DNA from: Cruorifilaria tuberocauda
Taxonomy: Eukaryota; Nematoda; Chromadorea; Rhabditida; Onchocercidae
NCBI GenBank assembly: GCA_013365365.1
Contig: JABVXU010000465.1
Coordinates: forward strand, 1-41,977
Length of the DNA stretch: 41,977 bases
Direction of reading: 5' to 3'
Shown: positions 21,176-32,476 of the stretch, one piece after another
How the letters are laid out: each line of letters begins with the position of its first letter
Position numbering within the stretch: position 1 is the first letter of the stretch
The notes under the pieces: model-generated
Database searches by the model: none
What the model was told of the DNA's origin: nothing
Seen by the model: the letters and a program-made list of their open reading frames with translations, nothing else
Translations under genes and position numbers: made by a program

Positions 21176-24100
21176 ATGAAATTCTACGCCTTAAATGAAC
21201 AACCTTCATCTTATCCGTACTTTGTACTAATAAGGAAAGTGAATTTAGCTTATTTTAAAGAGTTGAAAATTTTAATACAAATCTTTGATACCATTCATCC
21301 TCACAGCTAAATGCAATATTTGATAATAATATTTTTAATTTGGAGTAATAAAAAGTAGTAACAAAATCTTCAGATTTTTTAACATATGAACTCTTCAAAA
21401 GCTTAATATTATGATCTTCAACTGTTTGTTTTTTCTTTGACTTCATTAAATTTAAAATAGTTTTAGAATCCAATAAATCTTATTGATTAATTTAATAAGC
21501 AAATATAGCCGTTTAACAAAGTATTCTGACAGTTTTAAAAACTTTCATCTTTCATGTTATATATTCTAACACTAAAAATTTTGATGCATATAAGAATTCT
21601 GGAAGTTTGAATAAAATTTTTTAGCTAATTATTTAGCATTGAATTTTAATTTGTAAAATCTTTCAGGTGGTCGAAGAAATTATTTTGGAGAATTTAAATT
21701 TATCTTCACGAAATTCTATTTTCTACAGATGGTAATTTCAAGACTAATTACTAACTGTGAAAAATACGAAGAATTTGGTTTGTCATATTTAATGCATCTT
21801 CGCGTCATTATTCAATCAAAATAATTTCAATTTCAAGAGATCAATTGTATTTTAATTTGATTTGTACCAGTTGTCCTTGTACTACTTTCGATAACAAATA
21901 ATAGCTGCAAAGCTAAATTCTTTTTTGATTACATTTTTTCGTATATATTTCAAATTATATAATTTAATGAAACTTTCAACAGGTCAGATTGTTCAACATT
22001 TGTACTTATTGTCCGATCAGTAGTATACGCGAATAAAAAGAATCCGAATTTAACAGTCAATCATCAAACTGATATTATCGATATTAACAAGTAAAGTAAT
22101 AATGATAGTGAAAGATCAGTATGGCAAGCAAATATTATTTACATATCATTAGATACATTGCCGAATTTTGTAAATCGTCATTGCTTTACATGCCGTGATG
22201 AAAAAGTACAATCAAAATGGCAGTATATGGAATAATCGCAATTCATCAAAGTACTTGAAGCTCAAACTTTTTTTGATTAAATCAAAAAATCTTCTCTGAA
22301 GTTTTCTGATGATAGTACCATAAAATCTGTTGTTAAGATATTTCTTTTAAAAATTATCACCTAAACTTAATAATTTGTTAAACATACTTATTGAGTAATT
22401 AACTTTGATGCAAAATGAAGGGAATATTATCGTAAATCTTTTAAAAAAAAATTCAGTTTTCATGAATATATTGTTGGAGAAGAAAATTTGAAGGTTTTAC
22501 AAATTTTTTACTAAAATAGTTTTTTAAAGTTAGAATTCTTTTATATTAATTTATTTATAGTTTCAGGCGATTTGCATTTGATTTTACATGTCTTGAAATT
22601 GGACTTTTTGTGCTTTCATCCATTTTATTGTCGTTATTAATTGGCGTTTCAACGTTATGGCTTTTCGCATATCAAAGTTTGTAATGAGTGAATAAATTTG
22701 AATAATTAGCAGAAATAATGAGCTTGGATAACAATAAAAAACCAAATTGAAATTCATGATTAATAAATAACAAGCTAAATTTATACTAAGAATTTCAAAT
22801 ATATTTTATGATACTGAATCGATTTCAAATCTATGTGTAATATATTTGAATGATAAGTTTATGCTCTGTGAATGAATCGATATCAGATAAATTGAAGTAA
22901 ACGTGCAAACTTATCCAGTTGATTAATATTTTGCAATAACTATTTCACAGGAATCTAATAAGCATTTCTCGATGGCAGAGGTCTTTCAGATCCGTTGACA
23001 TTTCCCAGTAATGTGAACCATGATCTCTTCGAGGAAGCCAACATGTTATCAGTTGGTATTGATGAAAGCGCACGTTATCATAATGGCTATGTGTGCACTT
23101 CTAGAGAATGTGCGCAAATTTCTGGCTTCTTTGCCAATAATATTAATGATAAGATAAGTTCTTTCACTTTCTTCAGTTTTCATTCCTCAACGTCAGTATC
23201 AGTGATAAAGCTTCAGAGAGGTACAAATATATGTATAGAGCCAAAAATTGATAAGAACTGATAACAGAAATTGCAGGCAATATTACTTTTTATTAAATTA
23301 TGCATGCTGCACTTCAACAGCAACTTATTGTCCAAGCAATCAATATTAATCTACTTTATATCTCTCAAAAAAACTCCTTCAATTCAATTTTGAATGAATT
23401 TAAAATCTCTTCATATTTTCAACAATGAATTTTTTCCTTTGTTGATGAAGTAAGACAATCTCCGCCTTTCCAACTGTTATGTCTTATTTAACCTCAAACC
23501 ACAAACAACTTTTAAGAAATTGGAATTTTAAAAAGTTTTTCAAAGACTTTGAATGGGATTTTCTTGTTTTATCAGTTGAAGAGGAAATTTTTGATTGCAA
23601 TCATTATCATTAGTGCACTTTTCGATATGTTGAATTAAAAAAAATCCTTTTGTCTAAAAATTTCTTTTGCACATTTGAAGATTTAGCCAACAGTTTAAAT
23701 TAATTAACTTAGAATGGCGTCAATTCGAATAATATTTCAGTATGGAAGAAAGAACGCCTTGAGTTTAAAAAATATAATCCTTCAGTTCTGACTATTTTCC
23801 TTTATTCCTATCATTTAATATAAGCATAAGTGAATCTGCCATACGTCCGATTTCATTTCAGGCTGATCCCTGCGATGACTTCTATGAATACGCGTGCGGT
23901 AATTACGCAATCAATCGACACTTACCACCCAACAAGGCTGTTAGACATACTTTAAGCGATATGCAAAATCGTCTCAACAAACAAATTAAAAAGTTATTAC
24001 AGGTTCAAAACCCAATTTTTCTTGCAGCTTAAATATATTTTTACTACGCAAAATATTTTTCATTGGTTTCCGATGTTTACAAATGATTAGAAATAACTTC

Positions 24101-27100
24101 TTAAGGCTCCGATAACTGATGATGATAAACCATGGAATCGTCTTGCAAAACAGTATTATCAGAAATGTCTTAATGAAGGTTTGAGTTTATGAAACTTAAG
24201 AATAGAAATATATTGATTGGATTGAGAATTTAAACTTGATAACTACATTTGAATTGAACTTTGCAAGCTGAAATTTGCGAGTGCAAATTCAATTGCACAA
24301 TTCTCAACACAATCACAGAAGGAAATTTTTTTAACAAGCAAATTTATAATTAAAAATTTTTTGTGAAATAAAAAAAATCTTTTGCAGATAAAATATCGAT
24401 TATTTTGAAAGAGAAATCAAGCTTATATTTTGAAATTTCATTCGGAAAGGAATTTTCGCGAAAAAATTTTAGCAGTTATTTTCAGAAGAATTAAAAGCTA
24501 CGGGCGTTTCATCAATGCGGAAATTGCTTGAGGATTTAGGTGGATGGCCAGTTTTAGAGGGGCGCAGTTGGAAACCGTGGAGTGGTAGCTGGGAAAAGCA
24601 ATTGGCACATATTATGAATAGAACAGGTGTTAATGCAATAATTCTTGAACTGGCTGTATCACATGATCCAATAAATAGCTCCAGGTTTATTATTGAGGTA
24701 AATTTATTATGCAATTTAAACAGGTTGAAATTGGATGTAGTTCGACTATTTTCTGTTTGCAGAAAAAGTCAACTGACCTTTTGTGAATGAAATTAGCAAA
24801 TATAAGGAAAGACATGAGGTCATTTAATATTAAAAACTAATAGTAAGATGAGGTTATTGGTGTAAATTACTCGCGACATTCTTTGAAATCATACATCGAA
24901 GGAAATGAATAAATATATGTTAATATCAGAGAATCTGATAAATATCAATTTACAAGATTTTTGGAACAATAAAATAAGAAAATTACACCCTAGTCTGAAC
25001 AATTTCTTCTATACGAATATCAATTACAAATTTCAGGTCGATCAACCAAAATGGGGAGTGGGCTCGAGATGGCCATATTTAGCCGGAATTCGCGATCATG
25101 TCATTCAGAATTATACATCATTAATGATACAGACAGCTATTAATTTAGGCATTAACTTTTAATAGATAAATTTTAAATGAATTAAATCCCAAAGAAGCAT
25201 TCCAAAAAAGGTAAATACCGTAAATACAGTTAAATTCCAATTTTTAGGAGCTGATCCGATACACGCCAGACATGACATGAAAAAAGCGATTGAATTTGAA
25301 TTAGCATTAGTGAATTTCTCAGCTGATGAAATGATTCGACGCAATCCGGAAAGGGGGAATAATCGATTTCAGCTCTGGCAATTGAGCGATCTCTTTCCAG
25401 ACGTAAATTTTAATATTTTTTACAATAGTACTAATAGAATATATTTAGTTGTTATAAATATTATAAGTTAATTAAAGTGAAGAAGTAAGTAGTAACTTCT
25501 AGATCGATCTGATAACACATATCTATACGATATTCGGTGGTTTAGAGAAGCTCAGTCCAAGCGATACAGTAATCATACGTGAACCGGAATATTTTCGTCG
25601 AATTCAAGTATACCGCAAACATTGTTTTATCTTTATCATGAACTTTTCTATTTACTTATAAGATATAGTTTAATTTATGGATTATTCCTGGAATTTGAAT
25701 GGGACCGAGAAATTTTGGGTTTGAATAAAAAACGTAATGTTAACAGAGATATTGCAGGAAGTGATGCGTCGATCCAGTAAACGAACCATTGCTAATTATG
25801 TATTATGGCGAGTAATTCAGGGATATTCACCATTTCTACCACCTGTAATGCGAGAACCATTCTATGCTTTTAAAACTAATCAAACTGGCATTCCAAATAC
25901 TCCGATTCCGGAGAGGTTAGATTTATTTGTCGAAATAGTGCAGGTGAAAAATCAATTTGTGAAGACATAAGTCATTTGGAGAGTGTTACTATTCTTTCTT
26001 CTACAGTTTGAGCTCTTAGCTTGACCTTTAAATGAAATTTATTTTAATTTAGTTCATTGAATAGTTTAATGATAGGAAAATGAATTGGGTTGATCTTTCA
26101 GGTGGGAAGATTGTGTCTTCCTGGCAACAGTAATGATCGACATGCCCGTTGGAAGGCTTTATGTTGCAAATCATTTCGATCATTTAAGAATTATGAAAAA
26201 AGTTAATTTTTTAAGAATTTCAGTTCTGCTCTGTTTAAATTTCTTGAACACTTATTTTCCATGTTCCTTGAATTAAACTTATAATATTGAATATAAATAG
26301 TAATAGTTCACTATTTACTTTAATGAAAATATAAACAATTCTAGATGAGTGATCTGACAAAGCATTTTAAAAATGAACTAATCAAGCAATTGAAAACGGT
26401 CGATTGGATGGATGAAGAGACACGGAGACGAGCGATAATTAAGGCACAACATATTAATTACAAAAGTGGATTTCCTTCCTATATATTCAATGAGAGTTAT
26501 ATGGAGGAGAATTGGGCTTTGGTAAGTTTAAGAAAAAATTCTCTCCTTAATTTCTAAACATCGCTTTTTATGGTTAGAGCATTTGAGAGTTATCAGTTAT
26601 GGAAATGCTACAAATCCTGATGATTTTTTAGCGTTGAAATTGCTGCATCCTGATTTCGTCAAGAATCAAAAAAAAATTTTTCAGCCTGAAACCACGGATA
26701 ATGAACCATTGCTTGAATTTACAATACGTATAAAATGTGCACGTATTACCGATGAGCTAATGCGATTGAAAAAATTCGTAGATACATCAATTTGGTTCCA
26801 AGGACCAGCTCAAGTTGACGCTTATTATGCGCCAAATTTAAATGAAATGAGTTAGTTTTATCATTGTGAGATAAAGAGTGATAACGCAACATGCTAAATG
26901 TTATGAAATAAATTTTTACGATTTCAGTATTTCCGGCTGGGATAATGCAGTTTCCGTTTATGTTGCCTGGTATACCTAATTATATTACGTATGCGATGGT
27001 TGGCGCTGTTATTGGACATGAAGTATCACATGCTTTCGACGATCAGGGTTTTTCTTCAATAATTTATAATACTTTACCTGCATATATATGTCAAAATTAA

Positions 27101-27983
27101 AATTTTAATTTCTCTCCTTTCCTATGGTGCAATAATTAATTAATTATTTAGGTGGTCGTTTTGATGAATACGGTAATTTGCATAATTGGTGGGACGCAGA
27201 AACAGCAAGAAAATTTCATGAGAAAACAGAATGTTTCATCAAACAGTATAATGAAGTGAAAGTGGAAGAAGCTGGCATATATTTGAATGGGCAGTTATCA
27301 GTTGGAGAAAATATTGCTGATAATGCTGGCTTGAAGACAGCGTTCATTGTTTGTTGCTATATGATTGGATGGAATTTTCGAAGTATGAAATCGTTGCTGT
27401 TGTTGTAATTTGATTTCTCTTTTAGGCTTATAAGTCTTGGGTTGAAGAAAATTCTCGCCAAGAGGCAGCATTACCAGGCTTTCAAAACATGACCAGTACA
27501 CAGATGTTCTTCATTGCTTATGCAAATGTAATTTTATTCTTTGTACTTTCATTTCTAATTTCAAGCAATGTTTTATTTAAAAAATAAATGGAAATACTGT
27601 AATTCATTCAGATTTTTCTCATTAATTCTAAATGAACAGAAGAATGTAATAAACAGCAAAAAATAAAAAACAATGATTTCAGCAAATTTTATTCGTTCCT
27701 TTTATTTTATATTTCAAAAAAAGTGAAATCTTCGAGATAATCATATTTTTATATCGTATTGTTTATCTTATCAATAATGACTTATTTATTGCACTTCAAA
27801 CTACAGAACTGGTGCTCGTTGATAAAGCCAAAGCATTACTTGCAAATTATTATGGCAGATGTGCATGCGCCAAGCAAATATCGTGCTATGATACCACTTC
27901 AGAATCGTCCTGAATTCTCAGAAGCATTCCATTGTCCCAAAGGTTCACCGATGAATCCAGTAAAGAAGTGTTCAATTTGGTGA
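21176..27983 (+). CDS. Neprilysin-family (M13) zinc metallopeptidase, type II membrane protein
   Basis: Cleaves extracellular peptides at the cell surface. Nineteen exons: 21176-21238, 21667-21731, 21983-22090, 22567-22676, 22990-23153, 23862-24002, 24106-24178, 24486-24697, 25037-25148, 25248-25402, 25503-25607, 25758-25915, 26102-26201, 26345-26521, 26580-26850, 26928-27047, 27152-27348, 27426-27527 and 27807-27983; about 869 aa. Order: cytosolic tail of about 87 residues, longer than usual; membrane anchor at about 88-113 (EIGLFVLSSILLSLLIGV); ADPCDDFYEYACGNY; zinc motif GHEVSH with HExxH at about 702-706; third ligand in ENIAD at about 764-768; C-terminal CSIW. His and Arg of the substrate pocket are kept in DVHAPSKYR. 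The usual NAFY/NAYY motif reads DAYY here. Two donors are non-GT: exon 5 ends before ATAAGT and exon 9 before GCATTA. The exon 12 start could lie a few codons upstream. Family assignment is secure; which nematode nep gene it is cannot be told. Confidence 0.9.
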
Positions 27984-29769
27984 TTTAAGGCTGATAATAC
28001 GATCTAGTTTCATAGATCCGATTTGACCTTTGTTTAGGTTGTTACAATTGCTGTAATGCAAATTTTAAGATTAGTTGCATTCTTTAAATATTTCGATATT
28101 TGGTTGTTTTTTAGTTTAAAGAATCGAAAATCAACATTACCATTTCTTTTACCTCTACATGCATTGGTCGGTTTCTTACTGACATAAATATCAGGAAAAA
28201 TCCTTGTTCACACTTATTCAGAAAGTTTTAACCTTCAAGAGATCACATGCATCATTGCTCAATATGATTAGATTGAATTCTATCTGTCTTTATAACATTT
28301 AAGTCATACTCAACATGATCTAATTTTAACCATGTTAGTGTAAGTATAAGAAAGAGATATCTTTGTGCAAATGAAGCAGTAATTCTGTAATTTGAATTCA
28401 TAATCGCTTTATTAATTTTTCAGGTTCCCAGCAGCGTTAGTAACACAAGAGCTTAATTTATCTCAGGTATGTGGGATTGAAGTGAAAGTACTGTATGATG
28501 ATTACAATTGATATCTCATGACTTTCCTCATCAATTGTCTTTAATCTGTATGATATACTTTTGCTGATCTCTTTTCACTCTTTTCCGTATGTCAATTTAC
28601 GTTTATTCAATTTATGAAACTTTATGTGAATCAATTAAGTAAAATTACTGAAAATCAGACTTTTTCGATTTTGATCCTCAAAACTTTCAAAAAACTTATT
28701 CAGAAGAAGTTTTGGGATATTCACCTGAATTGTTAAAAGTGAATATATTCAAGCTATATAGCAATTCTTTTAATCTATTAGAATATCGAATCTTAATTAA
28801 CTATTGCTTATGGAAATTTTCATCAAATTATATTACAATTTATTTGTATAAATGAAAAAAAAATGTTCAGTAATTTGCCTGCATTTGGTTTGTATTTTTT
28901 GTACTTTCATTAAATTATACCGTAATTTTTTGTATCATAATGCATAAAATTTTCTCATCATTTCAATATTCACCTGGCACATGGTTTGAAACTTTTTAAC
29001 CCGCATGAGAATGGCTTGTATCCTCATTTAGAGACTTAAAGCTGTCTCGTCGGTTCAATATTAATACTATCTTTATATCCTCATAAGAACAGTTTTTTGC
29101 AAGAGATAAAAAGTGCAGGCACTTGTTTGCTTTCAAAGCTGAGAATTTGGAAGATTCGAATTAAATTTTTTCCAAAAAATTTTCTTTTCTTTTTTTTGTT
29201 CTTGAAACTAACGAGGAACTTAGAAATTATAAATTTAAAATCGAGAAAATTGGAAATCCCTATGGGAACGAACAATAACTGGCAATTTTAGTATGAAAGT
29301 AATCGACTAATATGCTTTAAAAAAGATTGCATTTAATTTAGAATGAAGTGAATATTAATATCGACGCGCTTTTTCGAACAGAAATTCTAGAAATAATCTG
29401 TCGATTTCCTTTTGTTTGTTTCGCTTAGCACTTTTGTTAAATTTCTGTTTGCGAAATGAAAAATTCGGAAGTCATAGATCAGAAAGCAGTCTAAAGCAGA
29501 TGGATCACGTGGAAACAAAGCGTGTGTCGCCATGTGTCGTGCTAAATTTGCATATCCGTCTTCTAATGGCTTCCACTCAGTCATAAATGAATCTTTATTG
29601 AGTTATGCAAAAGAAAAATAAGTCATTAAGTAGTAATTGATTGTGGAAGTTGGAATTTTTCATTACTGCAAGATTCAAAGATATAATAAATCGTTTTATT
29701 AAGCGCATTTTGTTTTTTCCTTCTTCTTCAGCTTTCATTGATCAAAGAACCAACAGGTCACTTAAAGTT
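27984..29769. other. Spacer between convergent peptidase and BAR genes
   Basis: Holds the 3' ends of both flanking genes. Two fragments stand out: a 43-base exon-like unit at 28424-28466 with strong acceptor and donor, and a minus-strand open frame at 29387-29584. Neither can be placed in a gene with confidence. The rest is AT-rich with no exon signals seen. Confidence 0.4.
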
Positions 29770-32435
29770 TCAAAGTTTCAAATCGGATAAAATCGTTGCG
29801 TTGGCGCAATCGTGGTGATATTCTCTCATTAGCTACAAAAATTGTTTTTCTAGGTCTTTCGCTTCAACGATGTAAAGAATGAAAGTATTTTCCCACGATA
29901 TTCATTTCAAATGTTTGAATAAGTTTTTAAAAAAAGTTGAATTCATAAAGACTTAAAAATTTTCATTAACATATAAGCAATTATCAATTATCCATTTAGC
30001 ATTTCCACCATTGCTAACTTCTGTCCTCATCGTTTCATTTCCTCTCGAAGAGAAAGAGAGAGATGTTCATCTATCCACTTTTTCTTCTCTCTCTTCATTT
30101 ATTAATTTGCCAGTTGGGTAAGCAAGATTGGAAGTGAAAAAAACGAGGATAACTTCTGAAGAATTTAATTACCTGAAAAAATTTCACGATTTCTATGCGA
30201 TGCTTCTCGCGAATTCCAGGTAATTGTTTCAGCAAACTTTCCGTCTGTAAGTAAGTGTTTGCTAATTGGTTGCATTTAAAAATAGTAGCAAAATCAGATA
30301 AGTGCAAAAAGGTCTGACGGAAGTGTTTAATACTTTTTTTGAGTTATCGCATTTGCTAAGTAATTGTGTCATTTTAAATCATCATACTACTTTATCAACT
30401 TTCTAATTAACTATTTCTATTAATTATCATTATCTCATTGCTTCTTTCTCATTAAAAGCACATATTTCCTTTTTCCAAAAAGCACGAAATTTTTCAAGTT
30501 TTTAAATATAAAAAATATAGAGATTCTAAAAATAAAAATTTTCAAGATTCTAATTCTCATACATTATATAATTGTTTTTGGAAGTTTTTAAGCGCGTCAG
30601 CGTAAAGAGCGTTGTTCACTTGAATTGTCTCAGGTGTTTTAGCACCTTTTAATTCATATTTGGCGAAATCAAGTGCCTGACGAAATTTTTCCAATGCTGA
30701 ATGAACATTCATTTAAAGCTAGCAATTTTATCAGTGTAAATTGAAATGAAATTGTAATTTAGTTAAACTTAAACCTAAATTTCTTCCTTTCAATGAAAGA
30801 TTTAAATGTCATGGAATGGTTTCCATAATTTACCATTTCTTGCTTCCTTAATATTTTCATAATCGACATTAATGAACGTTCGAATGCCGTGTATGGCACG
30901 TCGACCTCGTCGCTGATACTTGCGTCGTAAAGACGCAAGTTTGAGTGCTGAAGTTTGAATTTGTTCAATTTCCTGTAAATAACGTAAGACTCCATTCCAG
31001 TAGCATAAATGATCAAGTAATAATAATCTTGTATTCTCTGCTAATAATTCTTCAATTTACAGGAAAAAATGAAATGCTAAATTCCTTAATCAATACTGTA
31101 CTGATCATCCATGTTTTTTTTCGATTAGTATAAAAATAATAGAAAAAAACCAAAAATGGAACTTTTTTTGATTCCATTTGATCGCATGTTGTTTTAAGCG
31201 CAATTTCCAATAACTCAAAAGGATCTTCATTCGACGGAGCTTCAATTTCCATTTTACCGGGCGGTTTTGGCACATAACATGGATCTTGTTGAAGAATTGA
31301 AATCAATTGCTGTGCTATATCTTCAACTATCACCTGAAACAGTTGAATATCTTCAAGTATAACCTGAAATAGTTCAACGGATTTCGTGATAAGATCTTCC
31401 TTTTGTTTGATAAAGGATTTTCAAAATCTCAGAGGTAAATTAAAAGTGAAGAAATTATATGCTTCACTACACTAATTATTAAAATGACGAGAGAAATAGC
31501 ATTTCAATCCATTCTCTCACTCGATATTCGTCCATTTCCTTGCACATATCTTGAAAACATTTCTTATATTCTGTCTTTTCTGTTGCACCAATTTTTTCGC
31601 TAATTTTCATTAATAATTTCCGAAAACCGCCACGTTGTTGTCCGGTCACTACGTTGCCTTCACGCTGTGCCACTAAATCTTTATCCGTTTTTGACGGACT
31701 GAAAATTCAATTTGATTTAATTTAAGTTTTAAAATGGAATTCTTTAATTTTATAAATTAATTGATAGTTTTCTAATGAATGAATGTCATAAGAAGACAAC
31801 TAACCGATCGCTCTTTGTTGTCGATGCTGTTGATTTTTGCTGTCCTCTTCAAGTAAAAAAAATTCTTCAAATTATTTCAGCTTATTAAATACGGTAAAAC
31901 AAATCCAGAAATGTAAATTCATTTTCGGTAAATTCCAAAGAAGTGCAATGAATTAACTTTTCAAAAAAAGTTAAATTTTTGAAACCTTTTACGAATAATT
32001 CCAAAAAAAAGAAAAATCTTTCCAAATTTAATTTTCGTTGCAAATTTCAAACTAAATAATTCATTTTCGCAATGTTTTTGAATAAACAATTTAATCGAAA
32101 AGTAACAGTAAATTAGATCAAAAATCCAAGTAATATTTTCAATTTCTCTAGCAAATTGCAAGCTTATTTCAGCCTATCTATTAAACTTATTGGTAAATTA
32201 ATTATCGTGCTTTAATGAATGCATGTGTCTTGTTTCCATGTATTACTTGCAGCACATTGGTAATTACCTCATTAATTAATGTGTATCAATGAACAAATGC
32301 ATGTTTATCATCAGTTTCCACCTCTTATTTTTTACTATTAATGATAGACTTCGATACCTCACAGCATTGATAATTTAAGAATTAATTCAGTAATACTTAC
32401 GTTTCACTTCCTGACTGTTTCTTCGGTGTGGTCAT
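29770..32435 (-). CDS. BAR-domain protein, endophilin B-like, without SH3
   Basis: BAR dimers bind and bend membranes in endocytosis and organelle shaping. Eight exons, 5' to 3' on the minus strand: 32435-32401, 31846-31805, 31698-31521, 31333-31163, 30972-30834, 30696-30563, 30244-30173 and 29832-29770; 277 aa, phases all agree. A polar Ser/Thr/Lys leader of about 25 residues precedes GGFRKLLMKISEKIGATEKTE, matching the start of endophilins. Then come EIEQIQTSALKL (endophilin B has IQTSAL here), RTFINVDYENIKEARN, LEKFRQALDFAKYELKGAKT (helix 2) and KFFQLMREYHHDC (helix 3). The frame stops after the BAR domain; endophilins normally continue to an SH3 domain, and none is encoded downstream. An alternative last exon within 29387-29584 cannot be excluded. 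Identification rests on remembered motifs; endophilin A or another BAR subfamily is possible. Confidence 0.75.
31321..31380 (-). repeat. 30-base tandem duplication across a splice acceptor
   Basis: Units 31321-31350 and 31351-31380 are imperfect copies (most positions match). Each contains TTTCAG followed by GT(G/T)ATA on the minus strand, so the acceptor and the first codons of exon 4 of the BAR gene are present twice, 30 bases apart. Confidence 0.75.
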
Positions 32436-32476
32436 TTTCGAGTTTTATGCAATATCATAATTGTTAACATTTTATA

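Noticed and set aside
22415..22431. Short first exon (MKGILS) for the M13 peptidase with a GTAAAT donor
   Set aside because: Three upstream exons join the membrane-anchor exon in the same phase through a better donor (AACAA/GTAAAG) and begin next to a probable trans-splice site.
30046..30100. CT/GA-rich low-complexity tract
   Set aside because: Short and irregular, inside an intron of the BAR gene; probably part of normal intron composition rather than a microsatellite of note.
30918..30940. Perfect 9-base inverted repeat (ACTTGCGTC and complement)
   Set aside because: It falls inside a coding exon of the BAR gene and is explained by codons for charged residues; no sign of a regulatory role.
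30759..31016. Minus-strand frame reading LRLYDASISDEVDVPYTAFE across BAR exon 5
   Set aside because: Its neighbour exons do not continue in that frame. The overlapping frame with EIEQIQTSALKL joins both neighbours in phase and matches endophilin B.
30972..31050. Extension of BAR exon 5 upstream (LLDHLCYWNGVL)
   Set aside because: It would put exon 4 out of phase. The TTTACAG acceptor at 30973-30979 restores phase and joins MESKK directly to EIEQIQTSAL.
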